Translations under genes and position numbers: made by a program
Assembly: GCA_963836005.1 (NCBI GenBank)
Contig: CAWIHS010000001.1
Span: 496,001 to 560,000 of the forward strand
Length of the DNA stretch: 64,000 bases
Origin: CAWIHS01 sp963836005
GTDB taxonomy: Bacteria > Pseudomonadota > Gammaproteobacteria > GRL18
Direction of reading: 5' to 3'
Notes under the pieces: model-generated
The model's database searches: none
Seen by the model: the letters and a program-made list of their open reading frames with translations, nothing else
What the model was told of the DNA's origin: nothing
In this document: positions 63,287 through 64,000 of the stretch, piece after piece
Position numbering within the stretch: the stretch's first letter is position 1
Layout: every line of letters starts with the position of its first letter

Positions 63287-64000
63287 CTATAGTTTATTTA
63301 ATTCTTTAAGCTTATTCAGATGATAAACATCAAAATCATTAGCCAATAATACATTGCCTGAATAGTATTGCCTGGCTTCATTAGCAATATCATCAATACA
63401 GGGTGACTTTGTTTTATCATTTTGATATCTGGCACTAAAATGGGTTAATACCAGATTATTAAGCTCAATAGATTCAGCAAACTGAGCCACTTGTTTTGCA
63501 GAGCTATGTTGTACTTCTGGACCAACCTTTTGTAACACTTCATCAGTATAGGTGGATTCATGAACTATCACATCTGGTACATGATTAATTGATTTTAATA
63601 ACTCTGGGGAGTCATTATCACCACTGATGGTAACAATTCTGGGTGTACGATTGGTTACAAGGTAGTCATCCGCTTTAAGTATTCGACCATCATCAAGAGT
63701 TACGTCCTGTTTTTTCTGAATTTGATTCCAAACAGGGCCAGGGTTTATACCATCAGCCAGCAGTTTCTCTTGGTTTAACTGTGCTTCAATATTTTTTTCA
63801 GTTACAGTAAAAGCGTAGCTGGGAACACGATGGGATAATTCAGTAACATCAATAATAAAATCATCAAGCTCTATGGCTTTATTCATCTGTTCTATGGCAA
63901 TGAACTTAAGTGCAAACGATAAGTTTAACTGAGTGTATTTAAAGGCCGCATCAAGAAAGTATTTAATATCTAATGGTGTAATAATGGTTAATTCTTCTTT
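63287..64000 (-). CDS. RNase Z/ElaC-like metallo-beta-lactamase-fold nuclease, C-terminal part
   Basis: At least 238 codons. The frame is open to the right edge, past the internal ATG at 63886, and the N-terminus with the HxHxDH metal motif lies outside. Visible are SHRVPSYAFTVTEK, VTISGDN, VIVHESTYTDEV, QHSSAKQVAQFAESIELNNLVLTHFSARY and a VLLANDFDVYHL end. These match the second half of RNase Z, which trims tRNA 3' ends. Gene name left open because the N-terminus is not seen. Confidence 0.85.
   Translation of the reverse strand, partial: KEELTIITPLDIKYFLDAAFKYTQLNLSFALKFIAIEQMNKAIELDDFIIDVTELSHRVPSYAFTVTEKNIEAQLNQEKLLADGINPGPVWNQIQKKQDVTLDDGRILKADDYLVTNRTPRIVTISGDNDSPELLKSINHVPDVIVHESTYTDEVLQKVGPEVQHSSAKQVAQFAESIELNNLVLTHFSARYQNDKTKSPCIDDIANEARQYYSGNVLLANDFDVYHLNKLKELNKL

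Noticed and set aside
49330..64000. Second att copy of the tmRNA 3' end
   Set aside because: No second GTTCGACTCC-like sequence was seen by eye in the window. It may lie beyond the right edge.

Overview
The window comes from a gammaproteobacterium of moderate, slightly AT-leaning base composition. Gene orders support this: rlmE-ftsH-folP-glmM-tpiA-secG-tRNA-Leu followed by nuoABCD, the grpE-dnaK-dnaJ-dapB-carA-carB-greA series with hrcA beside grpE, and fur/bamE-rnfH-ratA-smpB-ssrA. These match Pseudomonas/Coxiella-like gammaproteobacteria, but nothing fixes a genus.

Layout. 1-29.1 kb is chromosomal core on both strands: respiratory complex I (nuoE partial, D, C, B, A), tRNA-Leu(GAG), secretion, glycolysis, envelope and folate genes, FtsH, greA, carAB, dapB, the DnaK chaperone set with its repressor HrcA, nadK and recN. 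All these reading frames are intact. A membrane diguanylate cyclase and a Tat-exported DsrE-like protein sit inside the otherwise conserved dapB/carA/dnaJ neighbourhood. 29.5-31.8 kb carries an unusual protein with a class III nucleotidyl-cyclase-like domain. 31.9-44.8 kb is a type I secretion locus: ABC exporter, membrane fusion protein, a broken membrane-anchored protein, and a very large (about 2,580-codon) RTX lipase split by two frameshifts and ending in four nearly identical 324-bp modules. 44.9-49.4 kb returns to core genes (fur, bamE, rnfH, ratA, a sodium symporter, smpB, tmRNA).

From the 3' end of tmRNA to the right edge (49.4-64 kb) the content is accessory and decaying. It holds REP-associated transposase remnants and an apparently co-oriented cassette: HTH protein, small ORF, PLD-nuclease/helicase with DUF3427, small ORF, SbcD, SbcC, a DUF6880-like protein and a PRiA4-ORF3/Fic chimera. 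After these come an AraC fragment, a DinJ/YafQ-type toxin-antitoxin pair and a partial RNase Z gene. tmRNA genes are classic integration sites, so this looks like a genomic island, although no second att copy was seen. The helicase + SbcCD cassette is the best candidate for an undescribed defence or DNA-processing system. Its sbcD, sbcC and DUF6880 frames are interrupted seven times, every time by a +1 shift, which is either an assembly artefact, real decay, or (least likely) recoding.

Several small structured repeats are dispersed between genes: a triple-hairpin repeat in two copies, an inverted-repeat family in two good copies and one weak copy, a nested-palindrome element, and a 19-bp tandem array. 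Frameshifts are confined to accessory genes (eleven seen) and absent from the core genes. All identifications are from reading motifs and remembered family features; no database search was possible.
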